Made by a program: the position numbers and the translations under genes | Assembly: GCF_009017415.1 (NCBI RefSeq) | Contig: NC_092403.1 | Coordinates: 682,001-746,000 of the forward strand | From: Aspergillus flavus | Lineage: Eukaryota; Ascomycota; Eurotiomycetes; Eurotiales; Aspergillaceae | Direction: 5' to 3' | DNA: 64,000 nt | In this document: in pieces, positions 1 to 11,406 of the stretch | Position numbering within the stretch: position 1 is the stretch's first letter | How the letters are laid out: every line of letters starts with the position of its first letter | Notes under the pieces: model-generated | Databases searched by the model: none | What the model was told of the DNA's origin: nothing | What the model saw: only the letters and a program-made list of their open reading frames with translations

Positions 1-322
1 CACCCTCTTTACCATTCACACCGAACTCCGGCCAGTATTTAGCAACCGGGGCATCTGGATCGACCAGGCCGCGATCGATCAGAAGCAGCATAGCCAGACC
101 CATGACTGTCTTGGTCATTGACCAGACCGATACAATCGTATTCTCGGCCCATGGCTTTGAACGTGCTGCGTCCGCATAGCCGCCCCAGATATCCACGACG
201 GTCTTTCCCTTGACACTGATGCAGATGGAGGCGCCAAGCTCTTTGTCGGAGGAAATGTTCTGCTGCAGGATATCGCGCACGGACGAGAATGCGCTGTCGC
301 ACGTTCCATTGACCTGTGCCAT
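1..322 (-). CDS. Class C beta-lactamase-like serine hydrolase (5' part only)
   Basis: The first 107 codons of a minus-strand gene whose 3' end lies off the left edge. The start is the ATG at 322; the frame is open to base 1 with no intron visible. The protein has the beta-lactamase/esterase (EstB-like) layout: a strand pair ending in ICISVKGKTVVDIWGG (about residues 33-48), then VWSMTKTVMGLAMLLLIDRGLVD, where S68-M69-T70-K71 is the S-x-x-K motif with the nucleophilic serine and general-base lysine. The Y-x-N and third motif would lie beyond the window. There is no signal peptide, so it is probably cytosolic. In fungi such proteins are esterases or transacylases rather than true lactamases, and some serve secondary-metabolite clusters. 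The substrate cannot be told from this part. Confidence 0.88.
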   Translation of the reverse strand, partial: MAQVNGTCDSAFSSVRDILQQNISSDKELGASICISVKGKTVVDIWGGYADAARSKPWAENTIVSVWSMTKTVMGLAMLLLIDRGLVDPDAPVAKYWPEFGVNGKEG

Positions 323-1826
323 GGCTTTTAATGATTGTATGAAATCTTTGGGATAAGGGAATGAAGAAGAGAATCTGGCTGTAATTTATTCGTTATTTGA
401 ATGATCCCATGGTGCTATTTATCCTTTTCTTTGGCCTCGTTGAGTGAGGGAACTAAATTTGTCATGTTAGGAGCTAAAACGTTTAGTGTTTATTCTTGTA
501 AGTAACTCCGTAACCGCCCCCTATACTATGGAGTAGTTCCCGGGTCGTGATATAGCTCCGCGGTCAGATTTTTTAATATAAAATATTAATAAATTTATAA
601 AAAATCAACTATCTAGAAATATATGGTAAAAAGTATATAAAATCAAAGCTAGAGATCTATAGATTATTTCATTTTCTTTAAAATTATTTAGTAATTAAGC
701 TATAGTCAACTATATAATTAACTAACGCGTTAGTGCAAACGAGGCATCGAATCATGCTTGCCATCTGGGTGGGGTTAGACTTTCACTTGTATACCTTGCA
801 ACTTGTTAGACTACACATAATTACTACAACTAATCAACTGTTAAGGACGGGAAAAGAATATTAATCAGCAAATTGACTACTAGAATAAGAGAAGGCGCCG
901 TAATCTACATGTTTATTACTACTAGTAGTAGTACGGAGTGTCAGATATGACTTCTGACACAGTGGAACGACGAGGCAAAGCTGTGCGCCAATCAAACCCA
1001 CCAAATACAGGTCAACCGGAAAGTCTAATACAATATTGAATCAAGCTGTGTAAATGCCATGCACAGCCAGTCGCATCTCGACAGTCATCAGATTGCGGCA
1101 TTGAGGGAGAGATGATGTAATTCGATATTATATGTTGAGGTGATTCGCGCTCTATATATTCCTAACATGTCTGATTCAAGTCCCTGAGATAATTACCATG
1201 GGTTGGAGGTGCGTTATGATGTTGTTGAACACCGTTATAGATCCAGTAGCCAAAGCAAGAGCACTCGAAGATATACATAAATTGAGATTAGACTGGGTTA
1301 CGAATCAGGTTCTCTGGTAAACTTGATTTGAAGATAACTCGAATCTATAATTCAATACGTTGGATCATCCTACACAACCTGCTAAATTCTATACTACATC
1401 TAACATGATATACTTCTAGCATATTAATTAACGTATAGATTCAACCGTTATTCCTCACAGGTGCCATAGAATTGGACTCCATTATGTGAGATTTCCGGTG
1501 GAAGTGTTCTTTGTAGCTGACAGTGATATTGCTATACAACTGCAGCGAAGGGGCTGTCAGTGTTAAACAGATGTCGGTGAAGATGATGAGTGGTAGCATT
1601 TTTACAATAACTTCAAATTATATCGATGACGTCATGTCCTTATCAACTGAGCGTATATTGGTTACCATTAGATGGATGAACGCTGGAACCACAATAGTTT
1701 GGAATGTTACTGAACCCACGGATCAATATAGACTGACGAACGTCATTACCCTCATGGCTGTCCTCGCGAATTAATAACTTTTACACCATACTACTCCTAA
1801 GGGGAATAAAGAGGATCAATCCGAAC
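323..1826. other. Intergenic, with AT-rich stretch
   Basis: The gap lies between the divergent starts of the hydrolase and the MFS gene. Bases about 565-745 are very AT-rich (runs of TAATATAAAATATTAATAAA type) and share short blocks with an AT-rich stretch near 49.9 kb, which suggests relics of a dispersed element. A small open frame at 1523-1774 has no ATG start and no recognisable motif. No gene is supported. Confidence 0.6.
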
Positions 1827-3665
1827 ATGTCCTCAGCCAGCAGTTCAAGTAGTAATCTATCTGAGATTCCCACCGCCCATCCAGAGCATAGCCCGGCGTT
1901 CGAATCCGTGAGACCTTCAACGCTGAGCCGACGTTCCACCAATGTTGAGCTCTCACGAATTGAGTCGCTTCGTCTGACACACCGGTCGACCGTCGGATCG
2001 ACAGCTGGGCCAGCCCCCAGAGATCAGTGGCTACCGTTCGGCGGCGGAAAAGATTATCCTCCCTTGCTGCCTGACCCCGAGAAGTATGTCGTCGAATTTA
2101 CGGGAGATGACCCGATGGATCCGCATAACTGGCGGATGAGCACCAAGTAGGTAAACACATGCTGAGTTGGTCGAGGCGATCCTCTGAACTGACTGGCTAG
2201 GATACGTTTTTCTTGCATCCTCGCGTATGTCACTTTCGTGTCCTCGTTTGCGAGTGCGATCTTCTCTTCCACGGTCGCCGCAACCAGCAAGGAATTCCAC
2301 GTCAGTACGGAAGTCATGACATTAGGTGTGACTCTGTATGTCTTAGGCTTCGCTTCCGGACCAACATTTTGGGCCCCGGCTTCGGAGCTGGCTGGCCGAC
2401 GATGGCCACTTACTGCGGGTGCCTTTGGGGCTAGCATTTTCACCATTGGGACCGCAACAGCGAAAGATGTGCAGACGATCATGTTGACCCGCTTCTTCGC
2501 TGGGTTCTTCGCCGCTAGTCCGCTGGCCCTTGTCCCAGCAGTATTCGCCGATATTTACAATAATCGTCATCGCGGCGTGGCTATCGCCATGTTTGCCATG
2601 GCGGTGTTTGTTGGGCCATTCGCATCCCCGTTTACGGGCGGATTCATCACTATGAGTTACCTCCACTGGCGATGGACCATGTACATCGCTGCCATCATGG
2701 GTTTCTTCGGATCAGCGTTGTTGCTCTTCTTCTTCCGGGAAACCTATGCACCTATAGTGTTGGTGGAAAAGGCGTCCATATTGCGACGCCAAACTCACAA
2801 TTGGGGAATCCATGCGAAACAAGACGAGGTCGAGATTGATTTCAACCACTTGATCACAGTTAACTTCAGCCGACCCTTCCGCATGTTGTTCACGGAGCCT
2901 ATTGTGTTCTTGGTGACGTTGTACATGTCTTTCATCTACGGACTGATGTATGCGTTGCTCAGTGCATATCCCGTCGTATTCCAGCAAATCCATGGGATGA
3001 ATCTAGGAGTCGGGAGCCTTCCATTCATCGGGTTAATCATTGGCGAGTTTGCTGGGGGTGCCTACACCCTCCTCAGTCAGTCGGCATATACGAAGAAATT
3101 GATGGCCAATAACGATATCCCTGTCCCGGAATGGCGATTACCCCCGGTGATTGTGGGCGGAATCGCCTTCACAGTAGGCCTCTTTTGGTATGTATCTACT
3201 TCGCTCATTGTTTTCTCAACGTTTTAACAGAAACAGGTTCGGTTGGACAGGCTGGACGAAGAACATCCACTGGATGGCCCCCACGGCATCCGGGCTTCTC
3301 GTAGGGTTTGGTATCTATTGCATTTTCCTGCAGTGCTTCAACTATCTGATCGACTCGTATCTGCAATTGTAAGCATGCCCCTTTATCTTAGCACGATAAC
3401 GCCCAGTAAGCAAGGCTGATAGGACAGTGCCGCTTCGGTCTTCGCCGCTAACACCATCCTCCGGTCCGCCGTCGGGGCGTGCTTTCCGCTCTTTTCACGT
3501 CAGATGTTTAACAACCTGGGCGTTCAGTGGGCTGGGACGCTGTTGGGCTGTCTTGCCGCTATCATGGTCCCGATTCCATTAGGATTTATCATATGGGGCC
3601 CCACGTTGCGGCGGAAGAGTAAGTTTGCGCCGACCGCGGCAGTCTTCGAGGAAAAGTCGGGATAG
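1827..3665 (+). CDS. MFS drug/polyamine-type transporter (DHA1)
   Basis: Four exons: 1827-2146, 2201-3187, 3237-3368, 3428-3665 (558 aa; introns of 54, 49 and 59 nt, all phase-consistent). A serine-rich cytosolic N-terminus of about 110 residues ends in the DPMDPHNWRMSTK signature that precedes TM1 in fungal DHA1 (Tpo1/fluconazole-resistance-like) proton antiporters. Twelve hydrophobic segments follow. The TM2-3 loop reads WAPASELAGRRWPL, the family form of MFS motif A, and FFRETYAP follows TM6. The C-terminal exons carry DSYLQFAASVFAANTILRS, typical of this subfamily. The expected role is plasma-membrane export of toxic organic compounds or polyamines. The substrate is unknown. No cluster partner is obvious, though the beta-lactamase-like gene is divergent to it. 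Confidence 0.93.
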
Positions 3666-4326
3666 TCGCTTGCGGGGATTCAAAATGTAAGGGGAATGTA
3701 GGGATGAGGTGTTCACTGCACGATGCACTCCGTACAGTAGACACAGTAAAATCTCATGGGCAATGAAACCCTGATGGCACGTTCCGGACTTGCCGTCTCG
3801 AGTAAAAGAAAACGGTAAAATTTCCGCCGTGCCAAGAAAATTAATCTCGCGTCCCTCAAGAAACCCGCACGGGCAGAGATAAAAAAACTCGTTGCGATAA
3901 GCTGAAGAGCTGTGGACCGAAACGCAAAAATTCGGCGAGACCCGCGTGTGTCTCATGCATCCTCCACTCCAGCACCGAATAGGCATGGTTCAACTATTCG
4001 GGGTCCATTGGCAGCATTGCTGATTCGATCCTTGGCCCGATCGGCAAGAGAACCGTACATCTGACTGGCATTCCAGTCCCTTAAGTGGCTCCTATACGGT
4101 CATTGCCAAGATGACAGTCACACGAGCCACTGATAAGCACTGAGGCGAAGGATGAATTTACCAAATTTTTTTTTTTTTCCTTTCCTTGGACTAGGCCCCT
4201 CACATGGCTGGAATAAAAACCCGCCTTCTCCGCAAGGGTTCTCGAATTTTTTGTGTTAGGCGTTGCCTCAACTGTACCCCAGGCTGAGACGCCTTTTCCA
4301 GTTCATCAACCTCAAAACTAGAAAAT
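3666..4326. other. Intergenic, 0.66 kb, with T13 run
   Basis: This stretch holds the 3' flank of the MFS gene and the promoter of the purine permease. A 13-T run at 4166-4178 followed by pyrimidine-rich sequence lies about 150 bp before the permease ATG, a common feature of mould promoters. A 135-codon minus-strand frame (3579-3986) overlaps the MFS terminus and looks spurious. Confidence 0.6.
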
Positions 4327-6219
4327 ATGGGTTGGATACATCGTACCAATCTCAAGGTGGCGCAGACGCCAGTTGGGCGATGGTTTCGTCTGGAGAATTC
4401 CGGCCATGTAAGTCATGATGCTGAGTTCTCTATGAGGTGAAAACGGTGGGCGATCTCTGACAAACATATAGCCCCAAGAACGAAAGGGAAGCTTTTTCTT
4501 TACCGAAATCCGAGCCGGATTGGCGACCTTCTTCGCCATGGCGTACATCATTAGCGTCAATTCCACCATTACCTCCGATTCAGGCGGCACGTGCGTTTGT
4601 CCGCCAGAGAGCTGGGCCGACAAGTGTAATTCGAACACCGAGTATCTGCTATGCGTGCAGGAAGTTAAACGGGATCTGGTCACCGCCACAGCAGCCATTG
4701 CTGCGCTGGGAACGTTCTTCATGGGTTTGCTGGCGAACTTGCCTGTTGCGTTGGCACCTGGAATGGGCCTGAACGCATACTTCGCATATACAGTAGTTGG
4801 ACATCACGGGTTTGGAATGATCCCATATCGCGTCGCGGTGACAGCGGTGTTTGTGGAAGGATTTGTATTCTTGGCCTTGACGCTCATGGGAATCCGGCAG
4901 TGGTTAGCCCGAGCATTGCCCGCGTCGATTAAACTGGCGACGGGTACCGGCATTGGCTTGTATTTGACACTCATCGGACTGAGCTACAGCGCTGGAATCG
5001 GTCTGGTCACCGGTTCGACGGACACTCCCATGGAACTTGCCGGATGTCATTCTTCCATGCGTGATGCTACCACGGGCATGTGTCCCGCCAGTGACAAGAT
5101 GCGCAACCCCACCATGTGGGTTGGTATTTTCTGCGGCGGTATCCTGACGGCAATGTTGATGCTGTACCGTGTCAAGGGTGCAGTCATCATCGGTATTCTG
5201 TTGGTATCGATCATCTCGTGGCCCCGTCCGACACCAGTGACGTATTTCCCGCACACGGAATTGGGAGACAGCAATTTCGACTTCTTCAAACAAGTGGTAA
5301 CGTTCCATCCGATCAAACATACGCTTGTGGCGCAAGAATGGGATCTCTCGGGACATGGCTCGCAGTTTGGATTGGCGTTCATTACCTTCTTGGTGAGTTG
5401 GTGATGTTATCACGTGTCGCGCAGGTGGGACTAACTGGATTGAATCAATAGTACGTCGACATTCTTGATACTACTGGTACCCTCTACTCTATGGCGCGCT
5501 TCGCTGGTGCTATCGATGAGCGCACTCAGGACTTCGAGGGCAGTGCTTTCGCCTATGTATGTATAGCCGTATCTGTCCCGGATTGAATGGACACTGACAG
5601 ATGTTCACAGATGGTTGACGCGATCTGTGTCTCTATCGGCTCGCTCTTTGGCAGCCCTCCCGTGACAGCCTTCGTTGAGAGTGGTGCCGGTATCTCAGAA
5701 GGAGGTAAAACTGGCATGACCTCGTGTGTGACTGGTCTCTGCTTCTTCATCGCTGTTTTCTTCGCTCCGATTTTCGCCTCGATTCCTCCCTGGGCGACCG
5801 GGTGCACCCTCGTCATCGTCGGTGCCCTCATGTGCAAGGCTGCCGCCGATATCAACTGGAAGTACTACGGTGATGCCATTCCAGCTTTCCTCACTATCGC
5901 CATCATGCCTTTCACGTACAGTATCGCGTACGGCTTGATTGCTGGTATCCTGAGCTATATCTGCATCAATATGATGGTGTGGATCGTTGAAAAAGCGAGC
6001 TTTGGACGGATTGTGCCCCCGAACAAGGATGAGAAGGATCCATGGACCTGGAAGCTCCCTGGTGGTTTCTTCCCTCCTTGGGTCAAGAGAGCTGCGAGAG
6101 GCAAGAAGAAGTTTTGGCAGCCGGATGAGGAAAACGAGGGTGTTGTGCCAGATGGGTCGGTGTCCAGCAATGATCGCGGGGAGAAGTCCGGGTTTAAGAG
6201 CAAGAGCGGTGTTGTTTGA
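4327..6219 (+). CDS. azgA: AzgA-family purine (adenine/guanine/hypoxanthine) permease
   Basis: Four exons: 4327-4407, 4472-5392, 5452-5556, 5611-6219 (571 aa). The N-terminus [20 protein letters not shown] and the following [20 protein letters not shown] are hallmarks of the AzgA branch of nucleobase-ascorbate-like transporters, which import adenine, guanine and hypoxanthine with protons. The conserved TM8/TM10 region is present: [19 protein letters not shown], and then [25 protein letters not shown], which holds the substrate-binding Glu. A cysteine-bearing extracellular loop ([15 protein letters not shown]) follows TM1, as in fungal AzgA. The tail is charged and cytosolic. Length and motifs look complete and functional. 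In other moulds purine permeases are controlled by the regulators UaY and AreA. The Zn2Cys6 gene just downstream does not resemble UaY in its finger. Confidence 0.95.
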
Positions 6220-6891
6220 CCGGCAGAATTATAAAGCGTGGTTCTTCATGTACAGTAGAGCATATATATATATATATCTATCTAGTTGGGCGTGGAGTAT
6301 TTAGTACGTACTTCCGTTCCTCCAACCGTCCATCCGAATTAATTTGATCATGGTTTATGCTTGAGGACTACTTTTCCATTTTTGAATGTGTTTAATAATA
6401 TCGACCATTATTTACCTTATAACAATCACTTTGTAACTTAATCAAAGCTTGTCTGTTGTCTCATATTTAGGGCTATCGGCATCCCGTCGCTGGCAGTTGT
6501 TGGGTAGAACCAAAAGAAATGATCACTGGTCGCGATCAAGGAAAAGAATTTGATTGGCGGAAACTTTCTTCTAGAATGGCTTTTGAGACTATTGTAAAGT
6601 ATTTCCGTACGGATGCGTTCCAATTTACCCCGATGGGGTATAGGCGCGTGTCAGAGCCACCGGACGCTTGTGTAACTTACGGTAATCGTGAAACGTCCTC
6701 TATGCGGGGATAGTGGCGTGCATTTCCGCCCACCAATTACGCCGCGCGCAAGTCAGGCGGAATTCCTGGTATCAATTCCTTGCTCTGTGATTTCATCCCT
6801 TCACTGCTTTCTTTTTCCGCTTCTTATCCCTTTCTCGCCCTCAAGGCCCTTTCTCTCCACTCTCATCATGGATTGATGTCTGCAGAACATC
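6220..6891. promoter_or_regulatory. Intergenic region/promoter with AT repeat and pyrimidine-rich leader
   Basis: A short (AT)n microsatellite lies at about 6261-6276, just after the permease stop. About 6775-6865 is strongly C/T-rich, the usual core promoter/leader signature of mould genes that lack a TATA box. Directly before the regulator start is a two-codon upstream ORF (ATG-GAT-TGA, 6868-6876). Confidence 0.55.
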
Positions 6892-9013
6892 ATGACAGAC
6901 TCCAAACGACGGCTGGCACCCGCGCCGCCCGGTACCCCGGGTGGCAATGACGCTCATCCCCGGAGGAAAAACGTCGGCACAGCGTGTTCAGCCTGCAAGG
7001 CTCGCAAGCTCAAGGTAATATTTTGTTCCCTGTAATAATATCTCTCGGTACTGACACGCGTAGTGCACCGGGACCGCGCCTTGTGCGAACTGCGTCAAGA
7101 GTCGCCTCGAATGTACCCTCGATCAAACTCTCGATAAACGTCGCCGCGGAGCCTTAAAACGCAAGATCGACCAACTCGAGGAGAAAGAGGATCTTCTTTT
7201 TCGCCTGGTCAACGTCCTACGAGAAAGCGGCAACCGGAGCACCATTCCCTTACTCAATCTGATCCGAAGCAATGCCTCGCTACCGGAGATCCAATACTAT
7301 CTCAACCATCAGGTGCCCGAGTCGGAACTAGCCCTTATGCCTGAACTCCTCGAGGTCAGTCATGAGTTCCAGCGATTGCAGGATGCGGACTCGCGATCAG
7401 TGCGTCGGATTCTGGATGCGAAGCGATTGTCGGATCAACCGTTGTTTCAGGTCCCTGCGAAGCCCTGGACTAGCGTCGTCTCGGACAACGATTTTGTTTC
7501 GCACCTCATCTCCCTGTGGCTCACCTGGTTCCATCCGTTCTCTAATTGGGTCGATCGCGATCGGTTTGTTTACGATATGCAAACGGGGTTGCTTGGGGCC
7601 AAGTACTGTTCGCCGTTCTTGGTCAATGCCATTCTGGCGTATGCATGTGTATGTCGTCCCTCGTCTGTGTCCGAGGCTACGTTCTCTTTAATAATGATCG
7701 CAGACATACTCAGATTATCCCGAAGCGTATGCTGTTCCCGGGGATGTATCGTCGAAAGGTGTTCACTTTTACGATGAGGCGAAACGGTTGCTGGACAAAG
7801 AGGAAGGGAGGATTAGCCTTCCCACAGTCCAAGGTATCGGCATGTTATGGGCGCGGTAAGTGTTTTCGTTACACACTCCCACAGAGTGAGAGACTAAGAA
7901 CAAGCAGTGCCTGTATGATAGGCCAAGACCGGCAAGCGTGGATCTATCGAAGCCAATTGGCCTACTCAGCGAACGAACTGTCGCAAAAGCACACAGTGCT
8001 CGCATCGACGGTCAACGAAGAAGAAATTCGCATGGCCCGAGTAGTTAATAACACCAGCTGGGGTTTATTCAACAGCGCCACGTATGAACCCGGACTACTG
8101 CAACAGAGAAGAGCGACAACTGATTTAAGCTAGGACCCACGCCTTGTTATACGAGAAGACACCGACAATAAAGCCGCCGCAACAACCGTCTTTCCTGTCA
8201 GTGAATCATGAATCGAAACAGGACGAGTGGCATCCGTATCCAACGCCGGCAGATGGAGTGCCGTCACACACGACATGTCTGTTCAACGAGCTCTGTTCCT
8301 TGAATTTAATTGCATATGAAGTTGCAGACTTCTATTTCCGCAAAGAAGCACCTCGTTCCCGTCCAGATATGGAACAAAAAACCTCTGAATTTCATAAACG
8401 TCTCACTGAATGGGCGGACCGTCTACCGCAATGTCTAAAGACCGGGAAGGACCCCGAAATTCCGCACATCTTATGCCTACAGTGAGTTATCTAGCGCCCG
8501 GAACCAAGCAGAGGAAGACCTAACCCGTGTAGAATGTATTACCACGCCATTCTCATCGCCATTTACAACCCTCACAGGTTGTCACGCGAAAAACTTATGC
8601 CATACACGAATTACGACACAATCAACCCATCGCAAGCCCTCACCATCTGTCTATCCTCCGCCCGTAGCATCGGCCACTGGATGCAGATGTACCGAACCAC
8701 GTGGGGCCTCGAACACATGCCTATTTTCCACATTCAATGGGTCCAAGCGGCCCTGTTCATTCTCTTAGAAAACCTCCAGAAGGCTGACAACTGCGAAGCG
8801 TTCATTATCCTCAGCATTGCAGCGAAGGCATTCTCGCGACGGTTCGAGAAGGCTAAGCGCCTCCTACGGTCGCTCCAGGAAACGGCGCGAGAATTGAGGA
8901 TTAATTTACCAGTAGAGGTAGCTCCGTTGTTCATCGAAATAGATGGTCAATGGTTACTGCGCCCGGTGCGAATTAAAGAAGAGACGAGCGATACGGCAAG
9001 CGGGGACGTATGA
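6892..9013 (+). CDS. Zn2Cys6 transcription factor (NirA-like fungal regulator)
   Basis: Six exons: 6892-7014, 7064-7648, 7704-7855, 7908-8081, 8134-8481, 8533-9013 (620 aa). The binuclear zinc cluster is Cys32, 35, 42, 48, 51 and 58 (CSACKARKLKC...CANCVKSRLEC); an intron splits it after Lys41. A short linker and a coiled-coil stretch (KRKIDQLEEKEDLLFRLVNVL) for dimerisation follow. The middle part has the fungal-specific regulatory domain (SLWLTWFHPFSNWVDRDRF ... ILAYACTYSDYPEAY), and the C-terminus contains ILIAIYNPHRL and the IGHWMQMYRTTWGLEHMPIFHIQ helices seen in NirA-like regulators. It should act in the nucleus on CGG-type sites. Targets are unknown. It sits 670 bp downstream of the purine permease on the same strand. 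Confidence 0.92.
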
Positions 9014-9357
9014 TTCACGATCAGCTCTTTCATGTATACGGTGTTTGGGCCCGGGATGATACTCGTCGCAATAGATAGAGATCGCATAATGATATATACC
9101 ATTATCTCGTTGCAATATATAACTCATGTCATAATTTGTATCTTGAGGATGAACCTGAAATTCCTAATCTACTCCCGAAGTAAGATCGTGAAACGGTACA
9201 CTACCTAAATGATAAACACCAACATCAAACAAGATATATATTTACCCTGAACCCCAAAAATCCCAACCATCATTCATAAAGACATTATAAAAAAAACAAA
9301 CAGGCCAAGCTTCACAAGGAAGAACCAAAACAACGTAAAGGAAGAGGGTGATAGGAT
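9014..9357. other. Convergent 3' intergenic region
   Basis: AT-rich sequence between the converging ends of the regulator and the CorA-like gene. It contains A-rich tracts suited to polyadenylation on both strands. No gene or notable structure was seen. Confidence 0.5.
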
Positions 9358-11131
9358 TTAAACTTTTTCCATAGGATCCTCATTCTTCCCTTTAACTTTA
9401 CTCTTCCCCTTCCAATATCCCTTCTTCAACGTCAACCGATAATGCCACAGCGCCCAAACCACAACGGTCGCGAGCGTCAGCGGAAGCGTCACGGCCCAAT
9501 ACAACCAGAAATTCTTGGCCATCTCCCATGATTCTGCCTCGCCGCTTTGATAATCGAAGAAGTTTGTTCCGAAAATGCCCTAGATACACATTAGACTCAG
9601 GTGTAGGGAATAGGATAGAGTGTGGAGTGACGGGGAAGGAAAATCTAAAAAGGGTGACAATTACCGAAACAAATGTCCCAGGAAGATAGACTAGACTGAC
9701 AACACCGATGGTTTTCATCATCGCGCTGTCGGATTGAGCGTTCCGGCCGAAGCCTTGGTTGACTAGATTGAATGCCTTTATATATTGTTAGTTTTTTTTG
9801 GTAGAGGTAGAAGACATGATATAGAGGAGATCATAAAGACAAGAGAAACAAACAAGATTAATCTCGTTATCCAATCTATCGGTCAGCGATTTCGACCTAA
9901 TCTTAAGCGAATGCATTTCCTTCGCTGCAAAGGCCAATTTCTGTCCGGTTTGGAGATGCGCGCCACGGGCCTTCGAAGCAATGTCCGTGAACTCCTCTCG
10001 CCAGCGTGATTGCTCCGTCACGACGCTGTTGATGGTATGCTCGGCTACCTCGAGGATCTCGGTGGAGTGGAAGATATGTCGAGCGATGTCGTGGAGGTTC
10101 GGGAAGTTAGTGGCTTGTAATTCTGCAAGGGTACTTGTGTTTCGTTTCTAGTGTTGTTTTTGTTAGTATTTTTTTTTTTTTTTTTTTTTTTTTGATTCCG
10201 TTGTATGATTGAAAGGAGGGAGGAGGAGGACAGATGAATGATTGCAGACCTTCTCTATATCTCTAACGAGGTGTCGTAGAGACCAAAAGCATTTGTCATA
10301 TAACATCGCTACTTCGCGAGCGAACACCGCGTGCCATATATATGGGTTATAGTATCTCAAGTATCGGGAGGGGAAGTTCTTCTGTATTGATCGTTGCTCG
10401 TCGAGAGGGAGATTGACGAAGAAGACTCTCTGTACACCGGGTGCATTATTGCTGTTTGTTGTTGGCTGTGCACCACCATCTGGATTTCGAGAATCGGTTG
10501 GCGTTTGTTGGGGCGGTATGTTCCATTCGACGAAGACTGAGGGTTGCATCCAGTAATACTTGTCGGCAGTGTTGACCTTTTTGAGTTTGAAGACGGTCCA
10601 TGATTCTATTATTTATTAGTATAATGGCACCGGACAATGGAACAGGAGAGGTATGAGACGAACTATGTTGGGAAATTTCATTGCCGTTGAAGCCATACTC
10701 AGTGTGAGAAGACCCGTTCAGGTCATCCTTGAGGGTACGCTGGAAGTCAGATGGGAGGTTAAGAAACGTAGCACATTGCTTCAGTGTTTCTTGTTTGAGA
10801 AAGCTTATTATAACACGATTATTAGCCGTTGCATCGTTATGAGCAATATTAAAAAGTGGACTACTGAGAAGCATACACGACCTGGGTGGAGCAGCGTTGG
10901 GGGGACTAAGATTGGTTAGAGGGTGTATATTCATATTGCAGCGGAGAGGTACACAGACACTCAAGTATTGCTCCAAGCTGACCTCTTCCTCTTGTCTCCA
11001 TTGATCGGCGCCTAACGTATATCAGCACTTGCTTTAGAAGGTAAATGCAAAGTTAGGACCTGGATCATACCATCATCTTCAAAGATGGCGACTTCGGGCG
11101 GCTGCGGCGTGTCTACGGAGCTGAGTTCCAT
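9358..11131 (-). CDS. CorA-like membrane protein
   Basis: Minus strand, six exons: 11131-11071, 11011-10664, 10605-10250, 10147-9854, 9775-9665, 9579-9358 (463 aa). The start follows from the ATG at 11131, which reads MELSSVDTPQPPEVAIFEDD and splices in phase into ADQWRQEEEVSLEQYL. Most of the chain is a soluble helical domain. Near the end are the two CorA-type membrane segments: SAMMKTIGVVSLVYLPGTFVSGIFGTNFF, then FWLYWAVTLPLTLATVVVWALW, before a basic tail. In classical CorA channels the GMN motif closes TM1. Here the equivalent place reads FGTNFF, as in the fungal-specific CorA-like group whose transport activity is unproven. The intron 10148-10249 contains a homopolymer of 25 A in the transcript sense. 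Confidence 0.87.
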
Positions 11132-11406
11132 CGTGGGAGCTACTCTGATAATATGCCCAGAGCTTACCCCAACACGGAGGGGAAAAAGAATGGGGTCAAG
11201 ACTGTGACTAATGGGGTTGTTATATGGGCCGAAGAGCGCAGCCTAATGCATGCATAGCCGCCGGCGCTAAGTGGTTGTCTTCTAGTACCTTGGACAAGTC
11301 ACCACGAGGCTGAACGATGAAAAACGATCCATTCTGAACCAATCAAACAAGCGCGTGAGAATTAAACAAATACCAAGAGAAAATTACGCAGTCGCACTGC
11401 GTATAA

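Noticed and set aside
1523..1774. 83-codon plus-strand frame
   Set aside because: Begins with a non-ATG codon, has no motif or splice partner and lies in an AT-rich gap.
3579..3986. 135-codon minus-strand frame
   Set aside because: Overlaps the end of the MFS gene antisense and has no recognisable sequence.
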